From a bacterium (GTDB lineage Bacteria; JAMCPX01): a DNA stretch of 33,542 bases. The stretch is from assembly GCA_021789095.1 (NCBI GenBank), contig JAJYJX010000003.1, positions 1-33,542 on the forward strand, in the 5' to 3' direction. Of the stretch, positions 13,711 through 23,008 are shown piece after piece. The stretch's first letter is position 1. Each line of letters begins with the position of its first letter. Position numbers and translations under genes: made by a program. A model generated the notes under the pieces. That model was not told the DNA's origin. It saw only the letters and a list, made by a program, of their open reading frames with translations, and searched no databases.

Positions 13711-16308
13711 TTATTTCTTATCCATATCCTCTTTCAGCTTAATCAGAAATTGCAGCGCATCTAACGGCGTCATATTCTCGGGATTAATCGTCCTTAACAT
13801 GTCAAACACCTTTGCATCGTTTGCTTTAAACAATGCGTACTGCACTGTATGCGATTCAGCACCTTCAGCGAGTCTCGGCAGGCCGAGACTGTCTATTTCC
13901 CCGTCCTGCAGCCTTTTTAATAATTTCTGTGCAAGGGCGACAACATCCTTCGGCAGGCCTGCCATCTTTGCAACCTCAATACCGAAGCTCTCGCTTGACC
14001 CGCCGTCAATGAGCTTTCTTACAAAGATAAGCTTGCCCTGCCACTGTTTTACAGGTATGGACTGGTTTATTGCTTTCGGGTGACTCTGCCCGAATTCGAT
14101 CAGTTCATGGTAGTGCGTCGCGAACAGGGTTTTTGCCCCGATATTATTTGCTATGTAATCAAGCACAGACCATGCAATGCTTATGCCGTCGTACGTGCTT
14201 GTGCCCCTGCCTATCTCGTCAAGGATAATCAGGCTTTTGTTTGTAGCGTTGCTGAGTATGTTTGCCGTTTCTGTCATCTCAACCATAAATGTGCTCTGTC
14301 CCCTTGCAAGATGGTCTGATGCCCCGACCCTTGCAAAGATCCTGTCCACAATGCCGAGTCTTGCCTGTTTTGCAGGAACAAAACACCCGATCTGTGCCAT
14401 AAGCACAATCAAAGCAGACTGTCTTATGATTGTTGATTTGCCGGACATATTCGGGCCTGTTATTATGATGACCTGCCTGTCAGCGCAGTTCAAGGTAATA
14501 TCATTCGGTATAAAGGCCGTGTCCTTCAGGTGCTGCTCTAAAACAGGGTGCCTTGCGTCCTTCAGATCTATTACATCGCCGTCATCCATAACCGGCTTTG
14601 TATATTTGTTTCTGACGGCAATCTCCGAAAAGTTTGACAGCACATCGATGGCTGCTATGGCTGAGGCTGTTTTGAGAATGCGTGACGCATTTTTAGAGAT
14701 GGTTTCATTTAATGTTCTCAGGTAACTGTCTTCGAGCTGTTTTATCTCCGCCTCTGCACCAAGCAGTCTGGATTCCATCTCCTTGAGCTTTGGCGTTATA
14801 AACCTTTCTCCGCTGGCAACGGTCTGCTTCCTTATATAATCGTCAGGCACAAGGCGTAGGTTAGGCCTTGTAACATCTATATAATATCCGAAAACGCTGG
14901 AGTATCCTACCTTGAGCGAGCTTATGCCTGTCCTTGCACGCTCTTCCTGTTCAAGGCGCTTGAGCCACCCCTTTGTATCCTTTACAAGCCCCTTTAATTC
15001 ATCGAGCTGTGTATGAATGCCCTTCTTTATGAACCAGCCGTGCTCTGTCTGTTCATCGGTTAGATCTATTGTATTGTTTATAACAATCTTAATATCGGAA
15101 AGTTCATCTATGGCCCCATATAACCTCAAAAGCAGCGGAACTTTTTTTTCGATCATATGCCTTATGTCTTTTATCGCGTCCATAGACAAGGTAAACCTCT
15201 GAAGGGATTGAGGCGTTAATGTCATGTTATGTGCCTTTGCAACGCTGCGCTCGATATCGCCTATATCCTTCAGCCTGTTCCTGAGCTCTGCCCTTGCAAC
15301 TGGCTCATTAAAGAAATACTCCACAACAGTATGGCGTTCCAATATTTCATTTGTAGAAACGGATGGGAACCTCAAATAATTGCGAAGCATCCTTGACCCC
15401 ATGGGTGTTATTGTTTTGTCCATTACACCGATAAGACTTATCTTTTCAGAGGCGTCTATAATAGAGTTGAACAGCTCAAGGTTGCGTATGGTTGCATTGT
15501 CCATATAAAGATAGGACGAGGGCAGGACATTTCTTATTATTATGTTGCTTATGGGTGTTTTTGTGTCTTCAAGATAGCGGAACAAGGCGGATACAACCGA
15601 TAAAAGTATTGCATTATCATGTGCACCTGCGCCTGTGAGCTGATCGCCCCATAGTGCCGTGACCCTGTCCTTTATGGTGTCCCATTCGAAATACTGCTCG
15701 GGCACAGGGGTGAGTATAAACGGGACCTCTGCCCCGAACAGGCTGATAACCATAGAAGGCAATGATTTGTCTTTGTAGATCAATTCTTTTGGCATAAGCT
15801 TTTTTATCTCGGAGAACACCTGGTCAGGATCAGCGGTTGACAGCAAAAATAGCTCAGATGTGGATGGTTCAAAGAACGCTATTCCATAACCGTTTTGTGT
15901 ATAAGCAAGTGCTGATATGTAATTTGTCTGGTGCGATTCGAGCATGTCCGGATCATAGATAAGTCCCGGCGTTGCAACCCTTATAACGTCCCTTTTTACA
16001 ATGCCCTTTGCCTTTGCAGGGTCCTCTAACTGCTCGCATATTGCAACCTTGAAACCTGAATCCAAAAGCTTTTTTATATAAGGTACTGCTGCATGATAGG
16101 GCACGCCACACATGGGCACGGGGTCTGCAACGTCCTTGTGCCTGGATGTCAGGGTGAGGTCGAGTATAGGCGCAACCGTTACCGCGTCTTCGAAGAACAT
16201 CTCGTAGAAGTCGCCGAGCCTGTAAAAAAGTATTGCGTCTTTGTATTTCGATTTTATTTCAAGGTACTGCTGGATTAAAGGGGTAGGGGACTTGGGCATG
16301 GCCATCAA
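13711..16308 (-). CDS. mutS: DNA mismatch repair protein MutS
   Basis: MutS recognises mismatches and small loops in newly made DNA and starts repair with MutL. At 865 residues the length is usual. Domain I begins with 'TPLIQQYLEIKSKYKDAILFYRLGDFYEMF', including the mismatch-contacting Phe-x-Glu region (FYEMF). Domain V carries Walker A GPNMSGKST around residue 620, followed by 'VPAKQARLGIVDRIFARVGASDHLARGQSTFMVEM' and Walker B 'LIILDEIGRGTSTYDG', then 'LFATHYHEL'. The C-terminal end is 'LDALQFLIKLKEDM', the common helix-turn-helix-like end. Start: MMAMPKSPTP; the first ATG codons are adjacent and the exact one is undecided. It is separated from topA by a 125-bp gap with a family A pair, so it may be transcribed with topA-dprA. 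Confidence 0.97.
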   Translation of the reverse strand: MMAMPKSPTPLIQQYLEIKSKYKDAILFYRLGDFYEMFFEDAVTVAPILDLTLTSRHKDVADPVPMCGVPYHAAVPYIKKLLDSGFKVAICEQLEDPAKAKGIVKRDVIRVATPGLIYDPDMLESHQTNYISALAYTQNGYGIAFFEPSTSELFLLSTADPDQVFSEIKKLMPKELIYKDKSLPSMVISLFGAEVPFILTPVPEQYFEWDTIKDRVTALWGDQLTGAGAHDNAILLSVVSALFRYLEDTKTPISNIIIRNVLPSSYLYMDNATIRNLELFNSIIDASEKISLIGVMDKTITPMGSRMLRNYLRFPSVSTNEILERHTVVEYFFNEPVARAELRNRLKDIGDIERSVAKAHNMTLTPQSLQRFTLSMDAIKDIRHMIEKKVPLLLRLYGAIDELSDIKIVINNTIDLTDEQTEHGWFIKKGIHTQLDELKGLVKDTKGWLKRLEQEERARTGISSLKVGYSSVFGYYIDVTRPNLRLVPDDYIRKQTVASGERFITPKLKEMESRLLGAEAEIKQLEDSYLRTLNETISKNASRILKTASAIAAIDVLSNFSEIAVRNKYTKPVMDDGDVIDLKDARHPVLEQHLKDTAFIPNDITLNCADRQVIIITGPNMSGKSTIIRQSALIVLMAQIGCFVPAKQARLGIVDRIFARVGASDHLARGQSTFMVEMTETANILSNATNKSLIILDEIGRGTSTYDGISIAWSVLDYIANNIGAKTLFATHYHELIEFGQSHPKAINQSIPVKQWQGKLIFVRKLIDGGSSESFGIEVAKMAGLPKDVVALAQKLLKRLQDGEIDSLGLPRLAEGAESHTVQYALFKANDAKVFDMLRTINPENMTPLDALQFLIKLKEDMDKK

Positions 16309-16341
16309 AGCGCTCTGTTATTCCGATCCACTCTTTATTCC

Positions 16342-16407
16342 GTCATTCCGCACTTGATGCGGAATCCAGGTTTTTGTCTTCTGGATTCCCGTTTTCACGG
16401 GAATGAC
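16342..16407. repeat. Family A repeat pair between topA and mutS
   Basis: GTCATTCCGCACTTGATGCGG with AATCCAG, then CTGGATTCCCGTTTTCACGG with GAATGAC. The two hairpins are inverted partners 10 bp apart. Confidence 0.85.
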
Positions 16408-16433
16408 AACAGAGGGAATGTTATTTATTGCAG

Positions 16434-18671
16434 TCATTTCTTTTCCACATAGTCACAGTCCTTGTTCGGACAGGCAACCACCACCCCGTCTTTCTTTGTG
16501 TACTTCTCTATAAGGTACTTCGATCCGCATTTGAGGCATGTCTTGTTTACCGGTTTGTTCCAGGATACAAAATCGCATTTCGGATAATTGGTACATCCAT
16601 AAAACAGCCTGCCTTTTTTCGTCGAGCGCTCTGCGATATCTCCGCCGCACGCAGGGCATGTTACGTCTGTTGTGTAAGGCTTTGTATTCTTGCACTCCGG
16701 ATAGTTTTCACATGCAAGAAAGCGTGCGCCTGATCTTGTGCGCTTTATGAGCATGGAGCCTCCGCACAATTCACATTTTAAATCGGACTTCTCATTTTCT
16801 ATGACGGTTATCTTTCCATTCTCATCCCTCTTAAAGTTCTTTGTGTTCCTGCATTCCGGGTAATTCGAGCATGCGAGGAACATGCCGTTGCGTCCCCATT
16901 TTATAACCATAGGTGAGCCGCATTTCTCGCATATAATGTCGGTTTTCTCTTCCGTTGCCTTCATATTCTTCATCTGTTTGCCTGCTTTGGCTACAAGCTG
17001 TTCAAAAGACCTGTAAAAGGACTTTAAAAGTTCGATGTAATTCGCATTGCCCTCTTCGACATTGTCCAGCTTGTCTTCCATGTCTGCTGTGAATCCGATA
17101 TCAAGGATCTGGGGGAAATTCTTTATAAGCATATCGGTCACAATCCTGCCGAGTTCGGTCGGCATAAACCTGCCTTCCTCTTTAACCACGTAACCGCGTT
17201 GCTGGATCGTTTGCAGGATCGTGGCATACGTGGACGGCCTGCCGATGCCTCTTTCTTCAAGCTCCTTTACAAGGGATGCCTCTGTATACCTCGGGGGCGG
17301 CTCTGTAAAGTGTTGATGCGGTGTTATATCCTTTAACAGGAGCCGGTCGTTGCTGTTCAGTTTTGGCAGTATGGTCTCTTCCCTTTGTTCATCATACACC
17401 TTGAGATAACCGTCGAACTCGAGCGTTGAACCCAATGCCCTGAAAATGAACCTCCCGCCTTTGATCTGGACAACCATCTGCCTGAATACGGCAGGCATCA
17501 TCTGGCTTGCGACGAACCTTTCCCAGATTAACCTGTAAAGCGCGTATTCCTGATCCGAAAGGTATTTCTTTACCTTATCCGGAGGCAGGTCAAACCTTGT
17601 CGGTCTGACAGCCTCATGTGCATCCTGGGCTGATTTTTTATTTTTATACGCATTCGGAGACAACGGCAAATAGCTTTTGCCGTATGCGTTATGTATGTAT
17701 CCTCTGACATTTGATAATGCCTCATCCGCTATCCTTACGGAATCCGTTCTCATGTAGGTTATAAGCGCTGTATGGCCTTCTTTACCGAGCTCAACGCCTT
17801 CGTAAAGCTTCTGCGCAATCTTCATTGTCCTATCTGCCGTAAACCTGAGCCGTTTGATCGCTTCCTGCTGGAGCGTACTTGTTATGAACGGCGGCATCGG
17901 ATAAGACTTTCTTTCCTTATGCTCGATGCCTGCAATGATAAAGTTCTGTTTTTTGATCTCATCAGTTATAGAGTCCGCCTTACCCCTGTCTGCAATATCC
18001 ACGTTCTTATCATCGATGCTGAAAAGCTTTGCCTCGAACACATCCCTGACAGGCGTTATGAAATTGCCGGTGATTGACCAGTATTCCTGCGGTACAAATG
18101 CCTCCCTCTCCTGTTCCCGGTCACAGATAAGCCTTACTGCAACGGACTGGACCCTTCCTGCGCTCAGTCCCCTTCTTACCTTTTCCCAGAGCAGGGGACT
18201 TATCTTATAACCTACCAGCCTGTCGAGTATGCGCCGTGCAAGGTATGATTGATACATGTTTTTGTTTAAAGACCCGTGATTCTTTATCCCGTTAAGAACG
18301 GCAGGCTTTGTGATCTCATTGAACATCACCCTGTAGATCTTTGCTTTTGTATTGTTTAATTCATCTGCTATGTGCCATGCTATTGCCTCCCCCTCCCTGT
18401 CAGGGTCGGGTGCAAGATAGATGACACCGGCATTCTTTGCCGCCTTTTTAATGGCAGCTAAGACCTTCAGCTTGTTCTTCAGTACCTCGTAGTCCGCCTT
18501 GAAAGTTTTTGTATCAACACCCAGCTTCGACTTTGGGAGGTCCTTTATATGTCCCATTGAGGCAACAACATCATAGTTGTTGTCCAGAAACTTTTTAATG
18601 GTCTTTGTCTTCGCCGGTGATTCTACAATAATCAGATATTTGTCCCCGTGTTTTTCATCAGGCATGTTCAC
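16434..18671 (-). CDS. topA: DNA topoisomerase I (type IA)
   Basis: TopA relaxes negative supercoils by nicking one strand through a tyrosine. The 745-residue protein has a TOPRIM domain (KYLIIVESPAKTKTIKKFL at 11-29; acidic DPDREGEAIAWH at 89-100), the active-site Tyr306 in 'ITYMRTDSVRIADEA', and 'GRVQSVAVRLI' at 172-182. After about residue 595 come four C4 zinc ribbons (starting CEKCGSP, CELCGGS, CPACGGD and CLKCGSK), as in many bacterial TopA proteins. The start is GTG at 18671, overlapping the dprA stop in GTGA; an in-frame ATG lies two codons further on. Translational coupling with dprA is likely. The dprA-topA pair divergent from xerC-hslVU is a known conserved neighbourhood. Confidence 0.97.
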   Translation of the reverse strand: MNMPDEKHGDKYLIIVESPAKTKTIKKFLDNNYDVVASMGHIKDLPKSKLGVDTKTFKADYEVLKNKLKVLAAIKKAAKNAGVIYLAPDPDREGEAIAWHIADELNNTKAKIYRVMFNEITKPAVLNGIKNHGSLNKNMYQSYLARRILDRLVGYKISPLLWEKVRRGLSAGRVQSVAVRLICDREQEREAFVPQEYWSITGNFITPVRDVFEAKLFSIDDKNVDIADRGKADSITDEIKKQNFIIAGIEHKERKSYPMPPFITSTLQQEAIKRLRFTADRTMKIAQKLYEGVELGKEGHTALITYMRTDSVRIADEALSNVRGYIHNAYGKSYLPLSPNAYKNKKSAQDAHEAVRPTRFDLPPDKVKKYLSDQEYALYRLIWERFVASQMMPAVFRQMVVQIKGGRFIFRALGSTLEFDGYLKVYDEQREETILPKLNSNDRLLLKDITPHQHFTEPPPRYTEASLVKELEERGIGRPSTYATILQTIQQRGYVVKEEGRFMPTELGRIVTDMLIKNFPQILDIGFTADMEDKLDNVEEGNANYIELLKSFYRSFEQLVAKAGKQMKNMKATEEKTDIICEKCGSPMVIKWGRNGMFLACSNYPECRNTKNFKRDENGKITVIENEKSDLKCELCGGSMLIKRTRSGARFLACENYPECKNTKPYTTDVTCPACGGDIAERSTKKGRLFYGCTNYPKCDFVSWNKPVNKTCLKCGSKYLIEKYTKKDGVVVACPNKDCDYVEKK

Positions 18672-19768
18672 TCCATTTTAACGAATCTTTGTCCCGGCAG
18701 TTGTTTTACAACGCCGGTCAGCTCCATTTCAGTAAGAATACTCATTACTTTAGAAGTGTCAAATTTCGATCGTGCTATAACCGTATCGAGATCAACAGGC
18801 TCCCCGGATAAAATAGAAAGGATGCACGCGTGTGATTCAGGCATAACCGTTTTTTTGTCTCTTTCGGCAGGCATACAGGCCTTTATTTCCCTTACAAGAT
18901 TATCTACGGAATCAACCATATTCCCGACCTGTTTTATGAGCCTGTTTGTTCCCTGGCTCATCATGGAATGGATCTGCCCCGGAACCGCAAATACCTCCCT
19001 GCCCTGATCAAGTGCGTGCGATACCGTGATCATTGTACCGCTGTTCAGAGATGCCTCTGTCACGATCACTGCAACGGACAGTCCGCTTATAATGCGGTTC
19101 CTCTCCGGAAAGTTTACGTCCAGCGGAGGTGTGCCGGCAGGATATTCGGTAAGGATCAATCCATACTTTGCTATGTCCTGTGCGAGCTGTTTGTTCTCGG
19201 GAGGGTAAATCCTGTTTATGCCTGTTCCCCATACAGCTATGGTTCTGCCCTTATGCTTTATTGCGGTCTTGTGGGCTATGGAATCTATGCCCTTTGCCAT
19301 ACCGCTTACGATTGTGAACCCTTCACCGGTCAGTGCAGAAGCGATCTCCCTTGTTATATTTTCGCCGTAAGCTGACGGGAAACGCGTGCCGACAATGGCA
19401 ACGCACGGTCCCTGCAATGGCGTGTCCGGCATGCCGCGCGCATAAAGGTATGGCGGCGGATCGCTTATCTGCTTGAGCAATTCCGGATACCGGGCGTCAT
19501 TCAGTGTTATTATGTCTGCTTTCTGCTGCTTTATTCTGTTCAACTCTTCCTTCGCCTCATCAAAGGCGCGAAAACGCCTGATCCTGCTGACAACAGTACC
19601 GGAAATACCCTCGACCTGCCCCAGCTCCTCGGCTGATGCAGAAAAAACAGCCCGTGCGTTATGGAACGATGCTATGAGCCTTTTGTAGAAAACGTTCCCT
19701 ACACCTTCCACTTGTTTCAGGGCAATCCAGTAAATCAGTTCATCTCTTGCATTCGTATTTAAAGACAT
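18668..19768 (-). CDS. dprA: DNA-processing protein DprA (Smf)
   Basis: DprA protects incoming single-stranded DNA and loads RecA during natural transformation. The 366-residue protein has an N-terminal helix-hairpin-helix/SAM-like segment ('LKQVEGVGNVFYKRLIASF' near 16), the Rossmann core ('VAIVGTRFPSAYGENITREIA' near 128, 'IVSGMAKGIDSIAHKTAI' near 153, 'VFAVPGQIHSMMSQGTNRLIK' near 255), and a C-terminal winged-helix DML1-like domain ('DTSKVMSILTEMELTGVVKQLPG'). It overlaps topA by four bases. It lies divergent from xerC with a family E element between. Presence does not by itself prove competence, since dprA is kept in many non-transformable bacteria. Confidence 0.95.
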   Translation of the reverse strand: MSLNTNARDELIYWIALKQVEGVGNVFYKRLIASFHNARAVFSASAEELGQVEGISGTVVSRIRRFRAFDEAKEELNRIKQQKADIITLNDARYPELLKQISDPPPYLYARGMPDTPLQGPCVAIVGTRFPSAYGENITREIASALTGEGFTIVSGMAKGIDSIAHKTAIKHKGRTIAVWGTGINRIYPPENKQLAQDIAKYGLILTEYPAGTPPLDVNFPERNRIISGLSVAVIVTEASLNSGTMITVSHALDQGREVFAVPGQIHSMMSQGTNRLIKQVGNMVDSVDNLVREIKACMPAERDKKTVMPESHACILSILSGEPVDLDTVIARSKFDTSKVMSILTEMELTGVVKQLPGQRFVKME

Positions 19769-19810
19769 TGTTTATGCACTTTATACAGAGTTGATAGAAA
19801 TCATCAAGTA

Positions 19811-19914
19811 AACCAGGTTAGAAAGGACGCAGCTTTGAACCACGCCCTTTCGATAAGGAATTCAAATTCTATCCCCGTATCTCCGCCATAAATAGCGGGG
19901 CTTTCTAACGAGGT
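19811..19914. repeat. Family E inverted-repeat element, copy 2
   Basis: Left arm AACCAGGTTAGAAAG; right arm CTTTCTAACGAGGT. Read on the opposite strand the element shows the same inner sequence as copy 1 (GTTAGAAAGCCCCGCTATTTATGGCGG). It lies in the divergent gap between dprA and xerC. Its arms are more diverged than those of copy 1. Confidence 0.72.
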
Positions 19915-19988
19915 AAAAAAAACAGGTGCCCCTGTATATATGCCCGCTGGAATCGCCGTGTTATGCACAAATTGAAAAACTATATACA

Positions 19989-20008
19989 ATATGTTAATTT
20001 TAACATAT
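19989..20008. promoter_or_regulatory. Perfect 20-bp palindrome just before xerC
   Basis: ATATGTTAATTTTAACATAT is a perfect dyad, ending one base before the xerC ATG. It is AT-rich, the xerC start has no recognisable Shine-Dalgarno sequence, and a TATAAT lies across the start codon. It could be an operator or part of a promoter for a leaderless or short-leader transcript. No regulator is suggested by the neighbours. Confidence 0.35.
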
Positions 20009-20009
20009 A

Positions 20010-20921
20010 ATGAACCGGTTTATTGAGGCATTCAGGACATATCTGAGCATAGAGAAGGGCGCATCCGTTAATACCGTCGATGCCTACCTCTCGGATCTGG
20101 AACAGTTCTCCGGGTTTTTAAACGGTCTCCATCCGGCACGATCAATTGAATCAGCGGGCATGATTGAAATAAGGAGCTTTATCGCCTTGCTCCTGAAAAC
20201 AGAAAAGAAAAGTTCTGCCGGAAGGAAGCTTGCAGCCTTAAAAACATTCTACAAGTTTATGCTCAGGGAGCATGTAATAGAGATGAATCCCGCTGAACTG
20301 ATATCGATACCGAAAAAGGACAAGCTCCTTCCCGGGTTCCTCAATGTGGATGAGGTCTTTGGACTTGTCGAGCTGCCCGAGGGAGACAAGGTTTTTGCCA
20401 TGAGGGACAGGGCGATCCTTGAGTTGTTTTATGCAAGCGGGCTGCGTGTTTCGGAGCTCACAGGGCTGGATATTGAAAATATTGATATTAATATAGGCTA
20501 TGTAAGGGTTATCGGAAAAGGTAAGAAAGAGCGCATTGTTCCGGTTAACAGGAAAGCCCTTCAGGTCGTCCGGCAGTACCTTGAAGCGAGGCATTCGGCC
20601 TTAAAGGATAAAACAGAAAAATCGCTTTTTATAAATAAATACGGCAAGAGGATTACAAGAAGGGGAGTGGGACTTATTGTGAAAAAATATATGATAAAGT
20701 CAGGTATAAACAAACACATCAGCCCGCATTCCTTGAGACATACATTTGCAACACACCTGCTTGACGCAGGAGCGGATTTAAGATTGATACAGGAGCTCCT
20801 CGGGCATTCCAGCATATCAACGACCCAGGTTTACACGCATACAAGCATGGACAGGCTGATGAAGGTTTATGATGATGCTCATCCGCGGGCACATAAGAAG
20901 AAAGACGAGAGTAGTCAGTAG
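20010..20921 (+). CDS. xerC: Tyrosine recombinase XerC/XerD-type
   Basis: The recombinase resolves chromosome dimers at dif, together with its partner. At 303 residues it has the usual size. The N-terminal SAM-like domain starts 'FIEAFRTYLSIEKGASVNTVDAYLSDL'. The catalytic set is complete: Arg146 (SGLRVSELTGL), Lys170 (IGKGKKER), His240 and Arg243 (HSLRHTFATHLL), His266 (LLGHSS) and Tyr275 (TTQVYTH). XerC rather than XerD is chosen because of the hslV-hslU neighbours, as in the Bacillus codV-clpQY and other operons; the sequence alone does not settle it. The ATG at 20010 fits the family start but lacks a ribosome-binding site. Confidence 0.92.
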   Translation: MNRFIEAFRTYLSIEKGASVNTVDAYLSDLEQFSGFLNGLHPARSIESAGMIEIRSFIALLLKTEKKSSAGRKLAALKTFYKFMLREHVIEMNPAELISIPKKDKLLPGFLNVDEVFGLVELPEGDKVFAMRDRAILELFYASGLRVSELTGLDIENIDINIGYVRVIGKGKKERIVPVNRKALQVVRQYLEARHSALKDKTEKSLFINKYGKRITRRGVGLIVKKYMIKSGINKHISPHSLRHTFATHLLDAGADLRLIQELLGHSSISTTQVYTHTSMDRLMKVYDDAHPRAHKKKDESSQ

Positions 20922-20967
20922 CTGGTAAAGAGGAAATAAAAAATAACAGATAGAATATACCATTTTT

Positions 20968-21030
20968 GTCATTCCGCACTTGATGCGGAATCCAGTATTT
21001 TTTCTGGATTCCTGCTTTCGCAGGAATGAC
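20968..21030. repeat. Family A repeat pair between xerC and hslV
   Basis: GTCATTCCGCACTTGATGCGG with AATCCAG, a short spacer, then CTGGATTCCTGCTTTCGCAGG with AATGAC. It makes the hslV reading frame appear 22 codons longer in the ORF track. Confidence 0.85.
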
Positions 21031-21045
21031 GGCAAGGGAGAAGAT

Positions 21046-21573
21046 ATGTTTAAAGGAACGACGATCATAGCGGTAAGGCACAACAACAAGGTTGTCATGG
21101 CAGGCGACGGTCAGGTAACCCTCGGCGACACCATAATGAAACATACCGCAAAAAAGGTCAGAAGGCTTTATAATGATACAGTGCTGGCGGGTTTTGCGGG
21201 CTCTACTGCGGACGCCTTCACGCTGTTTAACAAGTTCGAGACGAAACTGGAGGAGTTCAGGGGTAACCTTCTCAAGGCCGCGGTCCAGCTCGCAAAGGAC
21301 TGGCGGACGGACAAGATACTGCGCAGGCTCGAAGCGCTTTTGATTGTAGCTGATAAATCCACATCACTTGTACTTTCCGGCACAGGGGATGTAATAGAAC
21401 CGGATGACAATATAGTTGCAATAGGTTCAGGCGGTAGCTATGCGCTTGCAGCGGCAAGGGCAATGGTAAAATTCTCCAATCTGGGTACGAGGGAGATAGC
21501 CGAGAACGCAATGAAGATCGCAGCGGATATATGTATTTACACAAACAGCAATATTACAGTAGAAGAACTATAA
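21046..21573 (+). CDS. hslV: ATP-dependent protease subunit HslV (ClpQ)
   Basis: HslV is the threonine peptidase of the HslUV protease. The start is the ATG at 21046, with AAGGGAG six bases upstream, giving 175 residues. The ORF track start at 20980 adds 22 residues that merely translate a family A repeat ([15 protein letters not shown]). The N-terminus [27 protein letters not shown] fits the family; the mature catalytic threonine should be Thr5 after removal of MFKG. Further family segments are '[24 protein letters not shown]' and '[16 protein letters not shown]'. The next gene, 14 bp downstream, encodes the ATPase partner HslU. Confidence 0.97.
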   Translation: MFKGTTIIAVRHNNKVVMAGDGQVTLGDTIMKHTAKKVRRLYNDTVLAGFAGSTADAFTLFNKFETKLEEFRGNLLKAAVQLAKDWRTDKILRRLEALLIVADKSTSLVLSGTGDVIEPDDNIVAIGSGGSYALAAARAMVKFSNLGTREIAENAMKIAADICIYTNSNITVEEL

Positions 21574-21587
21574 AGAGGTAAAACATA

Positions 21588-23006
21588 ATGAGAAAAACAA
21601 AGAACGCTCTGACCCAGATGGAAAGGCCCGAACAGATAGAGCCCAGTGACACACTGCTTCCTGTAACTATAGTGCAGGAGTTAGACAGGTATGTAGTGGG
21701 CCAGAACGACGCCAAGAAAATGGTTGCAATCGCACTGCGGAACAGGTGGCGCAGGCAGCATGTACCTCCGGAGATCAGGGACGAGATAGCACCTAAGAAT
21801 ATCATTATGATAGGGCCTACCGGCATAGGTAAAACAGAGATAGCGAGAAGGCTTGCCAAGCTTGCACAGGCGCCTTTCATAAAGGTTGAGGCTTCAAAGT
21901 ATACAGAGGTTGGTTATGTAGGAAGGGATGTCGAATCGATAGTAAGGGATATTGTGGAAATAGCGGTAAAAATGGTCAAAGAGGAAGAGGAGGAAAAATT
22001 ACTGCCAAAGGCTGAAGAGCTTACAGAGGAGAGGCTTCTCGATCTGCTGCTGCCGATCAAGAAAAAACCGGTCAACAACAAACAGCCGGAGACGGAACAG
22101 AAGGTGCTTGAGGTTGTTGAGGACACAAAAACAACAAGGGAAAAATTCAGGGTAATGCTCAGGGAGGGCAAATTTGACAACAGGTATGTGGAGATGGACA
22201 TACAGTATATGCCTATGCCTGTCATAGAGGTTTTCTCGGGTATGGGCAGTGATGAGATGGAGTTTAACCTGAGAGAAATGTTTGAGACCATGCTGCCGAA
22301 AAAGACAAAGAAAAAGAAGATAAAGATAAACGAGGCAAGGGAGATCATCATGCAGCAGGAGCTGGAAAAGCTCGTTGATATGGACAAGGTTGTAAAGACA
22401 GCCATAAAAAGGGTCGAAGAATCCGGGATCGTTTTTATTGATGAAATAGACAAGATAGCAAGCAAGGAATCCGGCTACGGCCCTGATGTTTCAAGGGAAG
22501 GCGTACAGAGGGATCTTTTGCCGTTGATAGAGGGCACGACCGTAATGACGAAGTACGGCATGGTAAGGACCGACCACATGCTTTTTATAGCGGCAGGGGC
22601 TTTCCACGTAAGCAAACCGTCCGATCTTATACCCGAGATCCAGGGAAGGTTCCCGATAAGGGTCGAACTTGAGCCTTTGACAAAGGATGATTTTGTACGG
22701 ATATTGACGGAACCCGACAATGCATTGACAAAGCAGTACATAGAGATGATGAAAACAGAAGGTGTGGAGCTTAATTTTACGAAGAGCTCGATAGAAAAGA
22801 TTGCGGAAATAGCGAGTATAAGCAACGAGAGGATGGAAAATATCGGAGCAAGGAGGCTTCATACAGTTATGGAAAGGCTTCTTGAGGATATATCCTTTGA
22901 TACGTCAAAATACAGGGGCGGGAAGTTTAACATAGATGAAAAGTATGTTGAGGACAAACTGAATCCGATACTCAAGAACGAAGACCTGAGCAAGTATATA
23001 CTGTAA
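21588..23006 (+). CDS. hslU: ATP-dependent protease ATPase subunit HslU (ClpY)
   Basis: HslU unfolds substrates and feeds them to HslV. The 472-residue protein has the usual length and begins with the family's '[30 protein letters not shown]'. Walker A GPTGIGKT is at 76-83, followed by the signature '[19 protein letters not shown]'. A highly charged I-domain (about 115-235) includes runs of Glu and Lys. Walker B is '[12 protein letters not shown]', and the C-terminal 'EDLSKYIL', which docks into HslV, is intact. A ribosome-binding site, AAAGAGG, precedes the start. argB begins two bases after the stop, so hslU and argB appear to share a transcript. Confidence 0.97.
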   Translation: MRKTKNALTQMERPEQIEPSDTLLPVTIVQELDRYVVGQNDAKKMVAIALRNRWRRQHVPPEIRDEIAPKNIIMIGPTGIGKTEIARRLAKLAQAPFIKVEASKYTEVGYVGRDVESIVRDIVEIAVKMVKEEEEEKLLPKAEELTEERLLDLLLPIKKKPVNNKQPETEQKVLEVVEDTKTTREKFRVMLREGKFDNRYVEMDIQYMPMPVIEVFSGMGSDEMEFNLREMFETMLPKKTKKKKIKINEAREIIMQQELEKLVDMDKVVKTAIKRVEESGIVFIDEIDKIASKESGYGPDVSREGVQRDLLPLIEGTTVMTKYGMVRTDHMLFIAAGAFHVSKPSDLIPEIQGRFPIRVELEPLTKDDFVRILTEPDNALTKQYIEMMKTEGVELNFTKSSIEKIAEIASISNERMENIGARRLHTVMERLLEDISFDTSKYRGGKFNIDEKYVEDKLNPILKNEDLSKYIL

Positions 23007-23008
23007 TA

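Noticed and set aside
20980-21045. Upstream extension of hslV in the ORF track ([17 protein letters not shown]...)
   Set aside because: The 22 extra codons translate a family A repeat. The ATG at 21046 has a ribosome-binding site and fits the HslV N-terminus.
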